Source: CALMKX01 sp036274895 | Lineage (GTDB): Bacteria; Acidobacteriota; Thermoanaerobaculia; Multivoradales; SZUA-115 | Length of the DNA: 17,889 bases | Reading direction: 5' to 3' | NCBI GenBank assembly: GCA_036274895.1 | Contig: DASUEU010000063.1 | Location: 1-17,889, forward strand | Part shown: piece after piece, positions 1 to 8,730 of the stretch | Position numbering within the stretch: position 1 is the first letter of the stretch | How the letters are laid out: the number at the start of each line of letters is the position of its first letter | Program-made: the position numbers and the translations under genes | The notes under the pieces: generated by a model | The model's database searches: none | Seen by the model: the letters and a program-made list of their open reading frames with translations, nothing else | Told to the model about the DNA's origin: nothing

Positions 1-141
1 TTCGTCACCCGCATCACCCGCGACCACTTCGAGGAGGAGATCCGCCATGGCGAGACCCGAGTCCCAGCAGATTGCCGGCTACTTCCCGACGCCCCCGCAC
101 CTGATCCCCAGCTTCGCCTCGACCTTGCGGTGGCCTCTTGA
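1..141 (+). CDS. C-terminal end of an upstream gene (partial)
   Basis: Frame 1 is open from the window edge to a TGA at 139-141. It begins FVTRITRDHFEEEIRHG, which has protein-like composition, and becomes Arg/Pro/Ala-rich after about residue 20. If real, it overlaps the start of the downstream helicase gene by about 95 bases, and the helicase ribosome binding site lies inside it. That would imply a tightly packed operon reading rightwards. I do not recognise the product. The frame could be open by chance in this GC-rich DNA, so this is a weak call. Confidence 0.35.
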   Translation, partial: FVTRITRDHFEEEIRHGETRVPADCRLLPDAPAPDPQLRLDLAVAS

Positions 142-3100
142 ACCGCAGCGCGAGCGCATCTTGCTCGACCCCTGCGCCGGCGACGGGGCGGCGATCCGTG
201 CCCTGCGCGCGGCGTGGTGCCCGGAGCGCGCGAGCTGGCGCCTGCCCTCGATCGTGGCCTGCGAGCTCGAGGCCGAGCGGGCCGAGACCCTGCGCCGGCT
301 GGGCGAGGCGCAGGACGTGGCCTTCCACGGGGACGCTTTCCACCTGGTTGCGGACCCCACCTGCTTGGGCGCGGCGGTGCTGTACCTGAACCCGCCCTAC
401 GACACCGACCCCGAGCACGGACGCTCCGAGCAGCGCTTTCTCGCCCGCTTCACCCCCTGGCTGCGACGGGGCGCCGGCTGGCTGATGTACCTGGTGCCGC
501 ACTACGCCCTCGAAGCCTCGGCCGAGCTGCTGGCCCGCGAGTACGTGGACCTGCGCTGCTGGCGGCTGCCGGAGGAGGACTTCGCCGCCTACCGCCAGGT
601 GCTGCTGGTGGGTCGGCGAGCCCCGGCGCCGTGCGACCCGTGCTGGCAGCGGGATCGCGTGCTCGGCTGGGCCCGAGAGCCGGAGGAGCTGGCGCTGGTG
701 ACCGACCAGCTCCACGTCCATCGCCAGGGCCTGGCCCTCGACCCCGAGCGGGACTTCTACCTGCGCGCCAAGCTCGAGGAGCCGGACCTGGCCGTGGCCC
801 TCCACAGCTTCCAGCCCTGGCAGGGCAGCCGCTCGGGGCTGCTCCAGCCCGTGGGCGAGCTGCTCGGCGCCAAGGTCGAGACCGCCCTGCCGCCCAAGCC
901 GGCCCACATCGCCCTGGCGCTTTCGACCGGCCTGTTCAACGGCCATCGGCTGGAGGCGAACGACCCCGAGCGCGACCCGGCGATCCTCGCCAAGGGCGTG
1001 TTCCGGCGGCACCTGAAGACCGTCTCGACGAGCCAGGACGAGGACGGCAACCTGACCTCGGCCATCGACATCGAGCGGCCGGTGCTCGAGCTGCAGATGC
1101 TCCGGCTCGACACCTTCACCTTCCACACCTTGAGGCCCGGCCTGGTGCCGACCGGCGAGGGGGACCCGGCCGCCTGGAACGTGGCGGACCTGATCTCCCG
1201 CTACGACCGGTCCTTGGCCGAGGTGCTGGCGAAGCAGTTCCCGCCCCTGCACGACCCGCGGAACCCGGCCCATCAGCTCGCCCTGCCCGAGCTGGCGCGG
1301 CGGCCCTTCGCGGTGCAGGCCCAGGCCATCCAGACGGCGTTGAAGCTGCTGGCCTCGGGGCAGACACCCTTCTTCGTCGCCGAGGTGGGCACCGGCAAGA
1401 GCACCATGGCCCTGAGCGTGGCCGCCGCCCTGTCCCCGGCCCACCACGCCGCCACCCGCGCCGAGCTGCGCCGGCTGGGCTTTGACGGCGAGGTGCCGAG
1501 GTTCCAGCGGACCCTGATCTTCTGCCCCCCGCATCTCCTCGACAGCTGGCGCGAGCAGGTGGCGGCCGTGCTCCCCGAGGCCCGGGTGGTGGTGCTGCGC
1601 CAGCCCGGGGACCTGGAGCAGGAGGGGGAGCTCTACCTGCTCTCCCGCGAGACCGCCAAGCTCGGCCACGGCTACCGAGGCCTGAGCCGGGGGCGCTGCC
1701 CGAGGTGCGACACGCCCGTGGGAGCCGCGCCGTCCCAGCTCGCCAAGGGTCGGGAGCGCTGCACCGGCCGACGACCCCAGCCGGGCCGGCCCATGGCTCA
1801 CCTGGCCGAGCACCTCGCGGCCGTCCTGGCACCGATCTACCCCGAGAAGCCCCAGGTGATGACCCTGGCCCCGACCCGGGTGATCGCCCGGGAGCGCACC
1901 GGCCCCCTGACCCCGGCCCTGCTCGACGGCCTCGCCTCCCACGCCTGCCGGGTGGCGATCGGGCTCGTGCGAGCTCGGCTGGCCGGCCCGGAGATCTTCC
2001 CCACGGACCTCTGCCGCGCTCTCGAGGTGCTGAAGCTCTCTCTGACCGGCACCGAGACCACGAAGCGCTGCCGGCGGTTCGTGGAGAGGCTCTTCGAGTC
2101 CGTGCCGGCCGAGCGCAAGCTCCTTCGAGAGCACCTTGGGCGGTTCCTCACCGAGACCGAGCCGCTCGAGTCCCTGACCGACGAGGCCCGGGCCGGGAAG
2201 CTCCTGACCTCCCTCGAGGACCTGGCCGAGAGCCTGGGCGACGAAGGCAGCGCCCTCTGCGGCGAGCCCCTCTACCAGGCCGTGCCCGAGCCCCGGCGCT
2301 TCCCCCTCGCGAGGTTGATCCACCGGCGGTGGAAGGGGGACTTTCTGCTCATCGCCGACGAGAGTCACGAACTGAACCACGCCGGCTCCGCCCAGTCCAA
2401 GGCCGCCCACCGCCTGGCGCAGCTGCCCGGGGTGCGCACCCTGGTCTTGACCGGCAGCCTGATGGGCGGCTACGCCAGCAGCCTCTTCGCCAACTTCTGG
2501 CACCTGTCGCGGCGCTTCCGGCAGGAGTTCGACCGGGATGAGATGGAGGCCTTCACCCGCCGCTACGGCTATCGCAAGCTGCTGACGGTCTACGGCAGGA
2601 AGAAGGGCGAAGCCGGCGAGCGGGGCGCCGTGACGGACCGGGAGGTGGGCCGCAGCGAGGTGATCGGCGAAGCCCCGGGCCTCCACCCGGCCTTCCTCAC
2701 CCGCCACCTCCTGCCCACGGCGATCCTGGTCCACAAGGACGACCTCGAAGCCGAGCTGCCGACCTTGACCGAGAGGCCGGTGCCGATCGCCTTCCCGGAC
2801 GAGGACCCGCTGGCCCAGGAGCTGGAAGACGAGTACCGCGGCCTCCAGGAGATGCTCCTCGCCCAGATCAAGCAGGATCGCTTTCGCGCCGGCCTCGCCG
2901 GAAGACTCCTCGGCGCCCTCGTCGAGCTGCCCTCCTACCTCGACCGCGCCACCGAGGATCAAGGCGCCTTCGTGGTGGGCTACCCGGCCGACCTCGGCGG
3001 GAGGGTCCTGGCCTACGGCCGGCAATTCCCTGCCGACTGGCGCACGCCGAAGGAAAGGTGGCTGATCGAGCGCGTGCGCCAAGCGGTGGCGGCAGGGGAG

Positions 3101-3652
3101 AAGGTGCTGCTCTTCCTGAGACACACCGGCGACAACCGCCTCCCGGACCGGCTCCTACGCCTCCTCGCTCCGGTCACCACCAAGGCCGCCTGGCTCGACG
3201 CCAAGAAGGTCCCCACCCACCAGCGGCAGAGGTGGATCCAGGCCAACGTCATCGAGAAGAACCTCGACGTGCTGATCGTCAACCCCAACGCTGTCCGCAC
3301 CGGCCTCAACAACCTCGTGGCCTTCAGCGTCGGCCTCTGGTACGAGCTCGACACCGCCACCACCACCTACCGCCAAGCCAACGGCCGGCTGCATCGCATC
3401 GGGCAGGAGAAGCCCGTGACCATCGAGATCCCCTACTACGCTGAGACGGCGCAAGAGGTCACCTTCGACCTGGTGGCCAAGAAGGTCAGCGTCTCGACGC
3501 AGGTGGATGGGCTGGACCTGGCGGGGGCGCTGGAGGCGGCGGGAGCGAGCGAGGATCAGGCGGGAGGGATCGCGGCGGCGATGAGCTTGGGGGAGGCGGT
3601 TTGGCGGCGGTTGGGGGGCGGGGAGGCGCTGACCCGCCAAGGGCACGGCTGA
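47..3652 (+). CDS. DUF6094/adenine-methyltransferase-like domain fused to SF2 (SNF2-type) helicase
   Basis: 1201 aa; the ATG at 47 follows a strong Shine-Dalgarno GAGGAGGAGA at 31-40. The N-terminal domain (about residues 1-200) has a SAM-binding-like motif DPCAGDG (41-47) and the catalytic-type motif NPPY (115-118), typical of N6-adenine methyltransferases and seen in DUF6094 proteins. The helicase part starts near residue 415: a Q-like stretch, Walker A GTGKST (448-453), motif II DESH (771-774), motif III-like LTGS (801-804), and a SNF2-like motif VI QANGRLHRIGQ (1110-1120). A CPRC pair (551-554) with C572 may be a degenerate zinc knuckle in the long insertion between motifs I and II. Known: such proteins occur on plasmids and integrative elements of GC-rich bacteria. 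Inferred: DNA remodelling or protection during element transfer; whether it methylates DNA is unknown. A diverged copy of its last 83 codons lies at 8466-8730. Confidence 0.85.
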   Translation: MARPESQQIAGYFPTPPHLIPSFASTLRWPLEPQRERILLDPCAGDGAAIRALRAAWCPERASWRLPSIVACELEAERAETLRRLGEAQDVAFHGDAFHLVADPTCLGAAVLYLNPPYDTDPEHGRSEQRFLARFTPWLRRGAGWLMYLVPHYALEASAELLAREYVDLRCWRLPEEDFAAYRQVLLVGRRAPAPCDPCWQRDRVLGWAREPEELALVTDQLHVHRQGLALDPERDFYLRAKLEEPDLAVALHSFQPWQGSRSGLLQPVGELLGAKVETALPPKPAHIALALSTGLFNGHRLEANDPERDPAILAKGVFRRHLKTVSTSQDEDGNLTSAIDIERPVLELQMLRLDTFTFHTLRPGLVPTGEGDPAAWNVADLISRYDRSLAEVLAKQFPPLHDPRNPAHQLALPELARRPFAVQAQAIQTALKLLASGQTPFFVAEVGTGKSTMALSVAAALSPAHHAATRAELRRLGFDGEVPRFQRTLIFCPPHLLDSWREQVAAVLPEARVVVLRQPGDLEQEGELYLLSRETAKLGHGYRGLSRGRCPRCDTPVGAAPSQLAKGRERCTGRRPQPGRPMAHLAEHLAAVLAPIYPEKPQVMTLAPTRVIARERTGPLTPALLDGLASHACRVAIGLVRARLAGPEIFPTDLCRALEVLKLSLTGTETTKRCRRFVERLFESVPAERKLLREHLGRFLTETEPLESLTDEARAGKLLTSLEDLAESLGDEGSALCGEPLYQAVPEPRRFPLARLIHRRWKGDFLLIADESHELNHAGSAQSKAAHRLAQLPGVRTLVLTGSLMGGYASSLFANFWHLSRRFRQEFDRDEMEAFTRRYGYRKLLTVYGRKKGEAGERGAVTDREVGRSEVIGEAPGLHPAFLTRHLLPTAILVHKDDLEAELPTLTERPVPIAFPDEDPLAQELEDEYRGLQEMLLAQIKQDRFRAGLAGRLLGALVELPSYLDRATEDQGAFVVGYPADLGGRVLAYGRQFPADWRTPKERWLIERVRQAVAAGEKVLLFLRHTGDNRLPDRLLRLLAPVTTKAAWLDAKKVPTHQRQRWIQANVIEKNLDVLIVNPNAVRTGLNNLVAFSVGLWYELDTATTTYRQANGRLHRIGQEKPVTIEIPYYAETAQEVTFDLVAKKVSVSTQVDGLDLAGALEAAGASEDQAGGIAAAMSLGEAVWRRLGGGEALTRQGHG

Positions 3653-3675
3653 GGCCCAGGCTCGGCGGCTTCGGA

Positions 3676-4113
3676 TCATGCATATCGTCGCGACATGAAG
3701 ACGGCCTGTCTAGCGTTCACACCACCGTTAGAGCGTAGCCCACAGGGTTCATTCGCCTCCAGACACCTACGTGAGGTTGTAGTACAACTGCGCATCCAGG
3801 GGCAGTGGGAGCTCTCTGTCAGCCGTAGATGGTCGATAGCAGCGAGAGCCTCGGCACAAGAGCGCGCTACAGACTCGGTCCAGGACTCTGAACTGCGCGG
3901 CTCGGATCCGCAGTGGTTCACGGCGGCCGCTCCAGCTCTGCTTGAAAGCATCCCCCAGGTTCTGCCGTTCCACGCCACCCACAGCTCGCCGAAGAAATCT
4001 GCACGTCCCGCTTCGATCACCGCGCGCACAGCTTCCCTTGCGTGCTCTCGCGGGCAAGCGAACTCCGCCCGACTTCGGACCGTGGGTGCCTCCAGCAACA
4101 CCTGAAACTTCAA
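3676..4113 (-). CDS. Uncertain hypothetical protein, strand doubtful
   Basis: Open frame of 145 codons starting at a TTG (4113) placed directly after an in-frame stop, so the 5' end is poorly supported; GTG at 4101 is an alternative. The N-terminal half (FACPREHAREAVRAVIEA, then FFGELWVAWNGRTWGML) looks like a genuine folded protein. The C-terminal half is rich in Ser, Arg and Cys and may be a frameshifted or non-coding tail. The opposite strand also has an open ATG frame (3695-4105, 136 codons) starting MKTACLAFTPPLERSPQG, so the coding strand is not settled. GC content is visibly lower than in the helicase, fitting acquired DNA. I do not recognise a function. Confidence 0.3.
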   Translation of the reverse strand: MKFQVLLEAPTVRSRAEFACPREHAREAVRAVIEAGRADFFGELWVAWNGRTWGMLSSRAGAAAVNHCGSEPRSSESWTESVARSCAEALAAIDHLRLTESSHCPWMRSCTTTSRRCLEANEPCGLRSNGGVNARQAVFMSRRYA

Positions 4114-4198
4114 TCAGTGTTGCTAGCGACCTAGCGTCGTTGCCACTAAGCGGCGTGCTGGTCCTCCGAAGTCGTGGGGCAGTTTTCCTAGATCGTCT

Positions 4199-5011
4199 CT
4201 AAGGTTGCCAGCAGGTCGCATTGGGCTGATCATTGATGTGTATCCAGAAGCGCTTGGTCGGATCGCCGACGCCACCATAAGCCTGGAAGTACCAGCCCCA
4301 GCCGTCGTGGAACTCGGCAACGCGCCATCCTGGGCCGAATAGCTGTGCACAATGACTGTCCGCCTTGGTAATCGTCGTCAGGTCCGGATTGCTGGTGCTG
4401 TTGCCTGCGACAGTCGGCGTCGTCGCTACAATTCCACCTGACCACTTGTGGTATTGATCGGAGTTGTTTACATTGGCAGGAACAGGCAGCTGTGCCGGCT
4501 TGAAGCAGAGAATGGGAAGTTTCGTGGCACACATTGCGTCGCCAGTATGGGGATTGCACTCGTTTGCATTGCTCGAGTGGCCACAGCCGACGTCAATCGT
4601 CCCGGTTGTGGTGTTGGTTGAGTTCAACCTCCAAGTGAGTCCCTTGCCACTTCCGCAGCCACACTTGACGTCCACCGGGAGATTCTGGCCTTTCACGACG
4701 AAGTGGTCCTGGTTCTTGCCACAGTCTGGACAGGCAATGTCGAAGACAAGGAAGGTGCCAGATGGCGGCAGGCAGCCAGTACCTGTGCTCGGAGGAACAA
4801 CTGCCGCAATGATATTGAAGTTGCCACTGCCGTCGGCCTTTGCACACCATGTCTTGCCACTCCCATCCTTGGCACATACTGTCGCGTTAGGGTTGGCAGT
4901 ACCGTTTATACCTATGGGGCAGGCTAGCGCGATGCCAGGGGTAATAACCACAAAAGCCACTACTAGCCCTATCAGCTTTCCCAGGCGTGCTAAGAAGCGA
5001 TATGCGACCAT
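4199..5011 (-). CDS. Secreted Cys-rich protein of unknown function
   Basis: 270 aa; ATG at 5011 with AGGAGG five bases upstream. A clear Sec signal peptide spans residues 1-30 (positive start, hydrophobic LIGLVVAFVVITPGIA, then ALA before CP). The mature part has 14 cysteines, an even number that would allow disulfides outside the cytoplasm. The middle is Gly/Asn/Thr-rich. The C-terminal 90 residues (WSGGIVATTPTVAGN, FGPGWRVAEFHDGWGW, FWIHINDQPNATCW) look like a conserved aromatic-rich module of secreted bacterial proteins whose function I do not know. Codon use is much less GC-rich than in the helicase or transfer genes, so recent acquisition is likely. It stands alone on the minus strand with no obvious partner. 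Confidence 0.75.
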   Translation of the reverse strand: MVAYRFLARLGKLIGLVVAFVVITPGIALACPIGINGTANPNATVCAKDGSGKTWCAKADGSGNFNIIAAVVPPSTGTGCLPPSGTFLVFDIACPDCGKNQDHFVVKGQNLPVDVKCGCGSGKGLTWRLNSTNTTTGTIDVGCGHSSNANECNPHTGDAMCATKLPILCFKPAQLPVPANVNNSDQYHKWSGGIVATTPTVAGNSTSNPDLTTITKADSHCAQLFGPGWRVAEFHDGWGWYFQAYGGVGDPTKRFWIHINDQPNATCWQP

Positions 5012-5573
5012 GCCATCCTCCTATCATAGTCTAGCCAGAGGCCACCGCCAGACTTGCTTGAGTGACTCGATTCAATCACCGACTTAATCTTTCGTTTTGC
5101 TCTCGCGTAGGGCCCGACCAGTGAGCGTCCTGCCGAAATTTGCGCGTGGGTGGGTCTGGCAGCGCGCCGCGGAGGCCGTCAGAGGCTCCTCGGAGCGATG
5201 CGCGGGTTTTTGAGAGGCTTGTATTGGACGAAGCTGCGGACTGCTAGCGCAGATCTGTCGAGCGTGAATCGAGCGATGGTGCGCCGGCGCCGGGAGGGAG
5301 TCTTGGTCTGATCCGCGTTCGCCAGGCGTTGAGACTCTCCGGTGGGCGTGTTGAGCCCTCCGAGCCCGGTTTCCTCTACTTAGCAGTTGCACTGTGGAGA
5401 GATTCTAGCACTTCGTACCTCCGAGCGCACAGAATTATTCGGGGTGGCGGTAGATGGACCGGCCAAGGGGGGGGCGAATAGTTGGGCGGCTTTGCCGGTG
5501 GCCGGATGGAAGTGGGTGCTCTCTCGAAGCGGTCGACTTGAGGTGGTCGGCCTGCCTAGCAGCTGCGGATCCT

Positions 5574-5695
5574 CAGAGCCAGCTCTCCCTCCCCTATCGA
5601 GCCGCTCGCGCGAGTGCGAACGGACGATCTGGAGAGGAGAGTCGCGATGAGCCAGGGGGATCGGGTTCGACAGGTGAGGTGGCGGCAGGTGGGTC
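5574..5695 (+). pseudogene. Remnant of ardC-type gene start with internal deletion
   Basis: Bases 5574-5670 match 12833-12928 closely: the leader (CAGAGCCAGCTCTCCC onwards), the GGAGAGGAG ribosome binding site, the ATG (at 5647) and the first codons (MSQGDRVRQ here, MSQRDRVRE in the intact gene). The sequence then jumps: TGGCGGCAGGTGGG at 5680-5693 matches 13094-13107 of the intact gene, so about 165 bases are missing. Beyond 5695 the resemblance ends. It is therefore a decayed second copy of the ardC start with its leader, not a working gene. It marks an old backbone boundary inside the cargo region. Confidence 0.8.
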
Positions 5696-6120
5696 TGCGG
5701 GGGGCCAGAGGATGCTCAAGAGGTCCCTCGGACGTTGCCGGACGAGGGATCGTGCCTACCGCAGCCCGTCGTTCCTGCTCCAGGCCACCCGTTGGCCAGG
5801 ACGTCAGGGTCCGACGAAGCCGGAGCGCCGAGCAGGTCCTGTTCGTCCGCGGCGAGAGGATGCGGCCCCCCTCTTGCCGGGAGCGGCAGCCGCTTGAGTC
5901 CGCTTCCGGAGCTGAGGCGAAGAGATCCGCGGGCTTCTGCCGGCCGGCAGCGAGGACGAGGAGTCCAGGGCGAGAGCGACCGTGCCCGCCAGGGCGCAGC
6001 CGTGGCCGTGGTGGGACGGAAGGCGCGCCGTGCAGGGCCGGGACCACACCGAATCACCGCCTGAGGAGCGGAGCGCTCCGTCTCCGTTTGTTTCTCCAGG
6101 CCGCGTGCGACGCGCGGCTC

Positions 6121-6150
6121 TTGACATAGCCTCGGCCGAGGCTCGAAAGG
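6121..6150 (+). promoter_or_regulatory. Palindromic operator candidate and RBS before the glycoside hydrolase
   Basis: A TTGACA hexamer (6121-6126) is followed at once by a perfect 16-bp palindrome AGCCTCGGCCGAGGCT (6128-6143), then GAAAGG (6145-6150), eight bases before the ATG at 6159. There is no good -10 box 16-18 bases after TTGACA, so a sigma-70 promoter is not established. The palindrome could be an operator or a hairpin near the translation start. Confidence 0.4.
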
Positions 6151-6158
6151 TGGTACTA

Positions 6159-8180
6159 ATGAGAACCGCACTGCAGGCACTTGCTGCCGCCTGTATCTTG
6201 TCCTTCTTCGCCTCGGGTGAAGCCTTCGCCCAAGGCGTCAACCGAAACGGGCGCTGGCTCACCTACGACGGTCAGACCAACGTCTACCTGGTTGGTTTCG
6301 ACACCCAGGAGCTGGCCGCTGACCCGTCCATCGACTACATCGCGGCCCTCAACACGATGCAGCAGAACCGGATCAACAAGGTCCGCATCTGGCTGTACTG
6401 CTACTTCGGCGAGAGCTTCCTCCACCCCTGGACCTTCAATGCCACGACCCGCACCTTCAACCTCGACCAGTGGAACTCAGCCTACTGGACCCGGCTGCGC
6501 GCCTTCGTCCAGGCAGCACAGGCGCGAGACATCGTGGTCGAGGTGAGCGTCTTCGCCCCCAACAACCTCGACTCCAGCGCGGGCTGGAACGGCGCCATCG
6601 GCGGTATCCCCATGGCCAACGCCTGGAACAAGGTCTTCAACACCAGCGGGGCCTTCACCGCCAACGCCAACGGGCATTTCATGCCCCAGTTCTTCGACCT
6701 CAATTACCAGGAGGCCGTGGGCCTCGAGACCCGGCGCCTGCGCGACGTGCAGCAGGCCCTGCTCGACAAGGCCGTGGCCGAGATCGGCAGCTTCGACAAC
6801 GTGATCTTTGAGGCCTGCAACGAGTTCCCGCTGAAGATCGCCAGCATCGGTGACGCCGGCGTGCGGTCCTGGCACCACACCTGGCTGGATCGACTCAACA
6901 GCACCACGCCACGGTTGGTGACCTGCCATGCCCAGCAGGGCTGGGGCGCCAACACCACGGGGATCGATCACTGCTGGAGCCGCGCCAGCGTCGACATCCT
7001 CAACTTCCACTTCTATACCTACGGGCCTGGCACCATCTCCAACCTCCTGCTCGGCGCCCAGACCCGGGGCAAAGTGCTGTCCAACAACGAGTCGGGCAAC
7101 TACCGGGTGGCCACCGCGGCCCAAGGTGGCCTCGACGGCAACACCCGCTTCGCCTGGGCGATGCTGCTCTCCGGCGGCTACTTCGGCATGTACGAGGACG
7201 ACTCGAGCCTGATCGGCGACGCGAGCTGGAATGCGGCCGCCCAGCGGCTGCGGGCACTGCGCGACATCGCCGAGGCTGTGGAGTTCGCCAAGATGTCGCC
7301 AGTCGACACCGCGGGCAACGACTACGACGTCCTCGCCACCGCCGGGCCGACCAGCACCAACTGGCAAGTCCTGGCGAAGCCGGGCGAACGGTACCTGGCC
7401 TACTTCTGGAACGCCGCCGGCACCGCGACCGCGACGGCGGCCCAGCTGACGGTGCCGGCCGGCACTTACACCTACCGCTGGTACGACGTGCGCAACGGGG
7501 CCCAGCGTGCCACCGGCACCGTCACCTCGAACGGCTCGGTCTCGATCGCGCCCCCCGCCACCACCCAGTGGTCGCCCGCTGCCGGGCTGGCCCTGACGTT
7601 GATCGGCTCCGGCACTCCCCCGGGCGGCGGCACCCTCACCTGCACGCCCTCGCTGTCACCGGCGACCAAGAACCTGAGCACCGAAGGGACCCTGGACTGG
7701 GCCCATTGGGGCCATGCGACTGCGGCGAGCTTCGACCACAAGAGTGGGGTCACCCAGCAGATCTCGAACTACACGCAGATCGGCGGCCGGGCTCCCATCC
7801 GCTTCGACGACGCCCAGATCGCCTACAGTTGGAGCGGCGGCACGCCGACCGCCAGCGCGACGAACAGCACCACGGGTCTGGCGGTGGTTCGCGTCGGCAA
7901 CGGCTACCAGATCACCGTTCCGGCGAGCGCTACCGCGCGCACGCTCCGCCTCTACATCGGGGTCTGGAACGGTCGCGGCCAACTCACGGCCGCACTCTCC
8001 GACGGCAGCGCCGCAGCCTGCGGCGACAGCTCGATCAGCAGCGGCGCCGCCGGCACCGACCGCTTCTACACCATCCGCTTCGCGGCCGCTTCAGCAAGCC
8101 AGACCCTCACCGTGCGCTGGACCGTGCTCGAGGACAACGGCGGCGGCGTGACGCTCCAGGCGGCCACCCTCACCCCGTGA
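6159..8180 (+). CDS. Secreted cellulase-like glycoside hydrolase (clan A type) with C-terminal beta domain
   Basis: 673 aa from the ATG at 6159, chosen because a signal peptide follows it (residues 1-25, ending AFA before QG). The region after residue 30 (GRWLTYDGQTNVYLVGFDTQ) and the NE pair in FEACNEFP (221-222) resemble the TIM-barrel cellulase-like families of clan GH-A, where this Glu is the acid/base. E311 in NNESG is a possible nucleophile. Residues about 430-540 form a small beta domain; a Gly/Pro linker (GSGTPPGGG) follows. The last 120 residues (TLDWAHWGH, FDHKSGVTQQISNY) match a beta-sandwich module seen at the ends of exported proteins, possibly carbohydrate-binding. The substrate cannot be named. 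It likely acts outside the cell. It stands alone between two backbone remnants, so it looks like transferred cargo. Confidence 0.75.
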   Translation: MRTALQALAAACILSFFASGEAFAQGVNRNGRWLTYDGQTNVYLVGFDTQELAADPSIDYIAALNTMQQNRINKVRIWLYCYFGESFLHPWTFNATTRTFNLDQWNSAYWTRLRAFVQAAQARDIVVEVSVFAPNNLDSSAGWNGAIGGIPMANAWNKVFNTSGAFTANANGHFMPQFFDLNYQEAVGLETRRLRDVQQALLDKAVAEIGSFDNVIFEACNEFPLKIASIGDAGVRSWHHTWLDRLNSTTPRLVTCHAQQGWGANTTGIDHCWSRASVDILNFHFYTYGPGTISNLLLGAQTRGKVLSNNESGNYRVATAAQGGLDGNTRFAWAMLLSGGYFGMYEDDSSLIGDASWNAAAQRLRALRDIAEAVEFAKMSPVDTAGNDYDVLATAGPTSTNWQVLAKPGERYLAYFWNAAGTATATAAQLTVPAGTYTYRWYDVRNGAQRATGTVTSNGSVSIAPPATTQWSPAAGLALTLIGSGTPPGGGTLTCTPSLSPATKNLSTEGTLDWAHWGHATAASFDHKSGVTQQISNYTQIGGRAPIRFDDAQIAYSWSGGTPTASATNSTTGLAVVRVGNGYQITVPASATARTLRLYIGVWNGRGQLTAALSDGSAAACGDSSISSGAAGTDRFYTIRFAAASASQTLTVRWTVLEDNGGGVTLQAATLTP

Positions 8181-8465
8181 GGGCTTGACACCGGCGGAGG
8201 CGGACCCTCCTCCCCGCACGGCTCGCGCCACCGCTGGTACCAGCGCTGGCAGTGACCCTCCGGGTCCAGCCTCCGCCGCTCCCGCCTTGGAGATCGCCAG
8301 CGTCGTGCCGCCGCGACGAGCACGTCACCTCTCGGGGGCCAGGTCAAGGGCCCAGCGCGCCTGGAGCCGCGCAGATCGACGACAAGGAAACAGCGGTCGA
8401 AGGCGTCTCCCTCTAGGCGCGCCGGGTTCGATGCTCCCTGGGGTCAGCGACAACGAAGGTTGCCT

Positions 8466-8730
8466 GGCCAACGGCAGGCTGCACCGCATCGGGCAGGAGA
8501 AGCCCGTGACCATCGAGATCCCCTACTACGCCGCGACAGCGCAAGAGGTCACCTTCGACCCGGCGGCGAAGAAGGTCAGCGTCTCGACGCAGGTGGATGA
8601 GCTGCAGTTGGCGGGGGCGCTGGAAGCGGCGGGAGCGAGCGAGGACGAGGCGGGAGGGATTGCCGCGACGATGAGCTTGGGGGAGGCGGTTTGCCGAAAG
8701 CTGGGGGGCGGGGAGATGAGTCCTGGCTAA
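8466..8730 (+). pseudogene. Displaced 3' end of a second helicase gene
   Basis: Bases 8467-8714 align without gaps to 3377-3624 of the helicase gene at roughly 90% identity (I count about 23 mismatches). They encode ANGRLHRIGQEKPVTIEIPY onwards to LGGGE, with nine amino-acid changes in about 83 residues (for example E to A, L to P, W to C). The frame stays open to a TAA at 8728-8730, which lies inside the adjoining attC core. An ATG at 8431 could give a 99-aa product, but with helicase motif VI and no ATPase domain it cannot be an active helicase. The divergence points to a related element's gene rather than a fresh local duplication. Confidence 0.85.

Larger units (their letters stand above)
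5012..6158 (+). other. Gene-poor junction region between two cargo genes
   Basis: About 1.15 kb with no convincing gene on either strand; the short open frames are Arg/Pro/Ser-rich and lack ribosome binding sites. It holds the broken ardC 5' fragment (5574-5695), a 12-bp perfect palindrome CGGAGCGCTCCG at 6069-6080 followed by a T-rich stretch, and the leader of the glycoside hydrolase gene. The composition changes along its length, which suggests several joined pieces. Confidence 0.6.

Noticed and set aside
14..3124. A 1036-codon open frame on the minus strand opposite the helicase gene
   Set aside because: Rich in Gly, Ala, Gln, His and Leu with no domain features; it is the antisense of a GC-rich gene whose plus-strand product has clear helicase motifs.
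4119..4145. Possible attC near GTTGCTAGC between two minus-strand genes
   Set aside because: The short repeats are direct rather than inverted, and no paired core with complementary junction is found, so the 3.65-5.0 kb genes are not shown to be integron cassettes.
8232..8245. 14-bp palindrome CGCTGGTACCAGCG after the glycoside hydrolase
   Set aside because: It has no loop, no T-run and no repeat elsewhere; not enough to call a terminator or attC.
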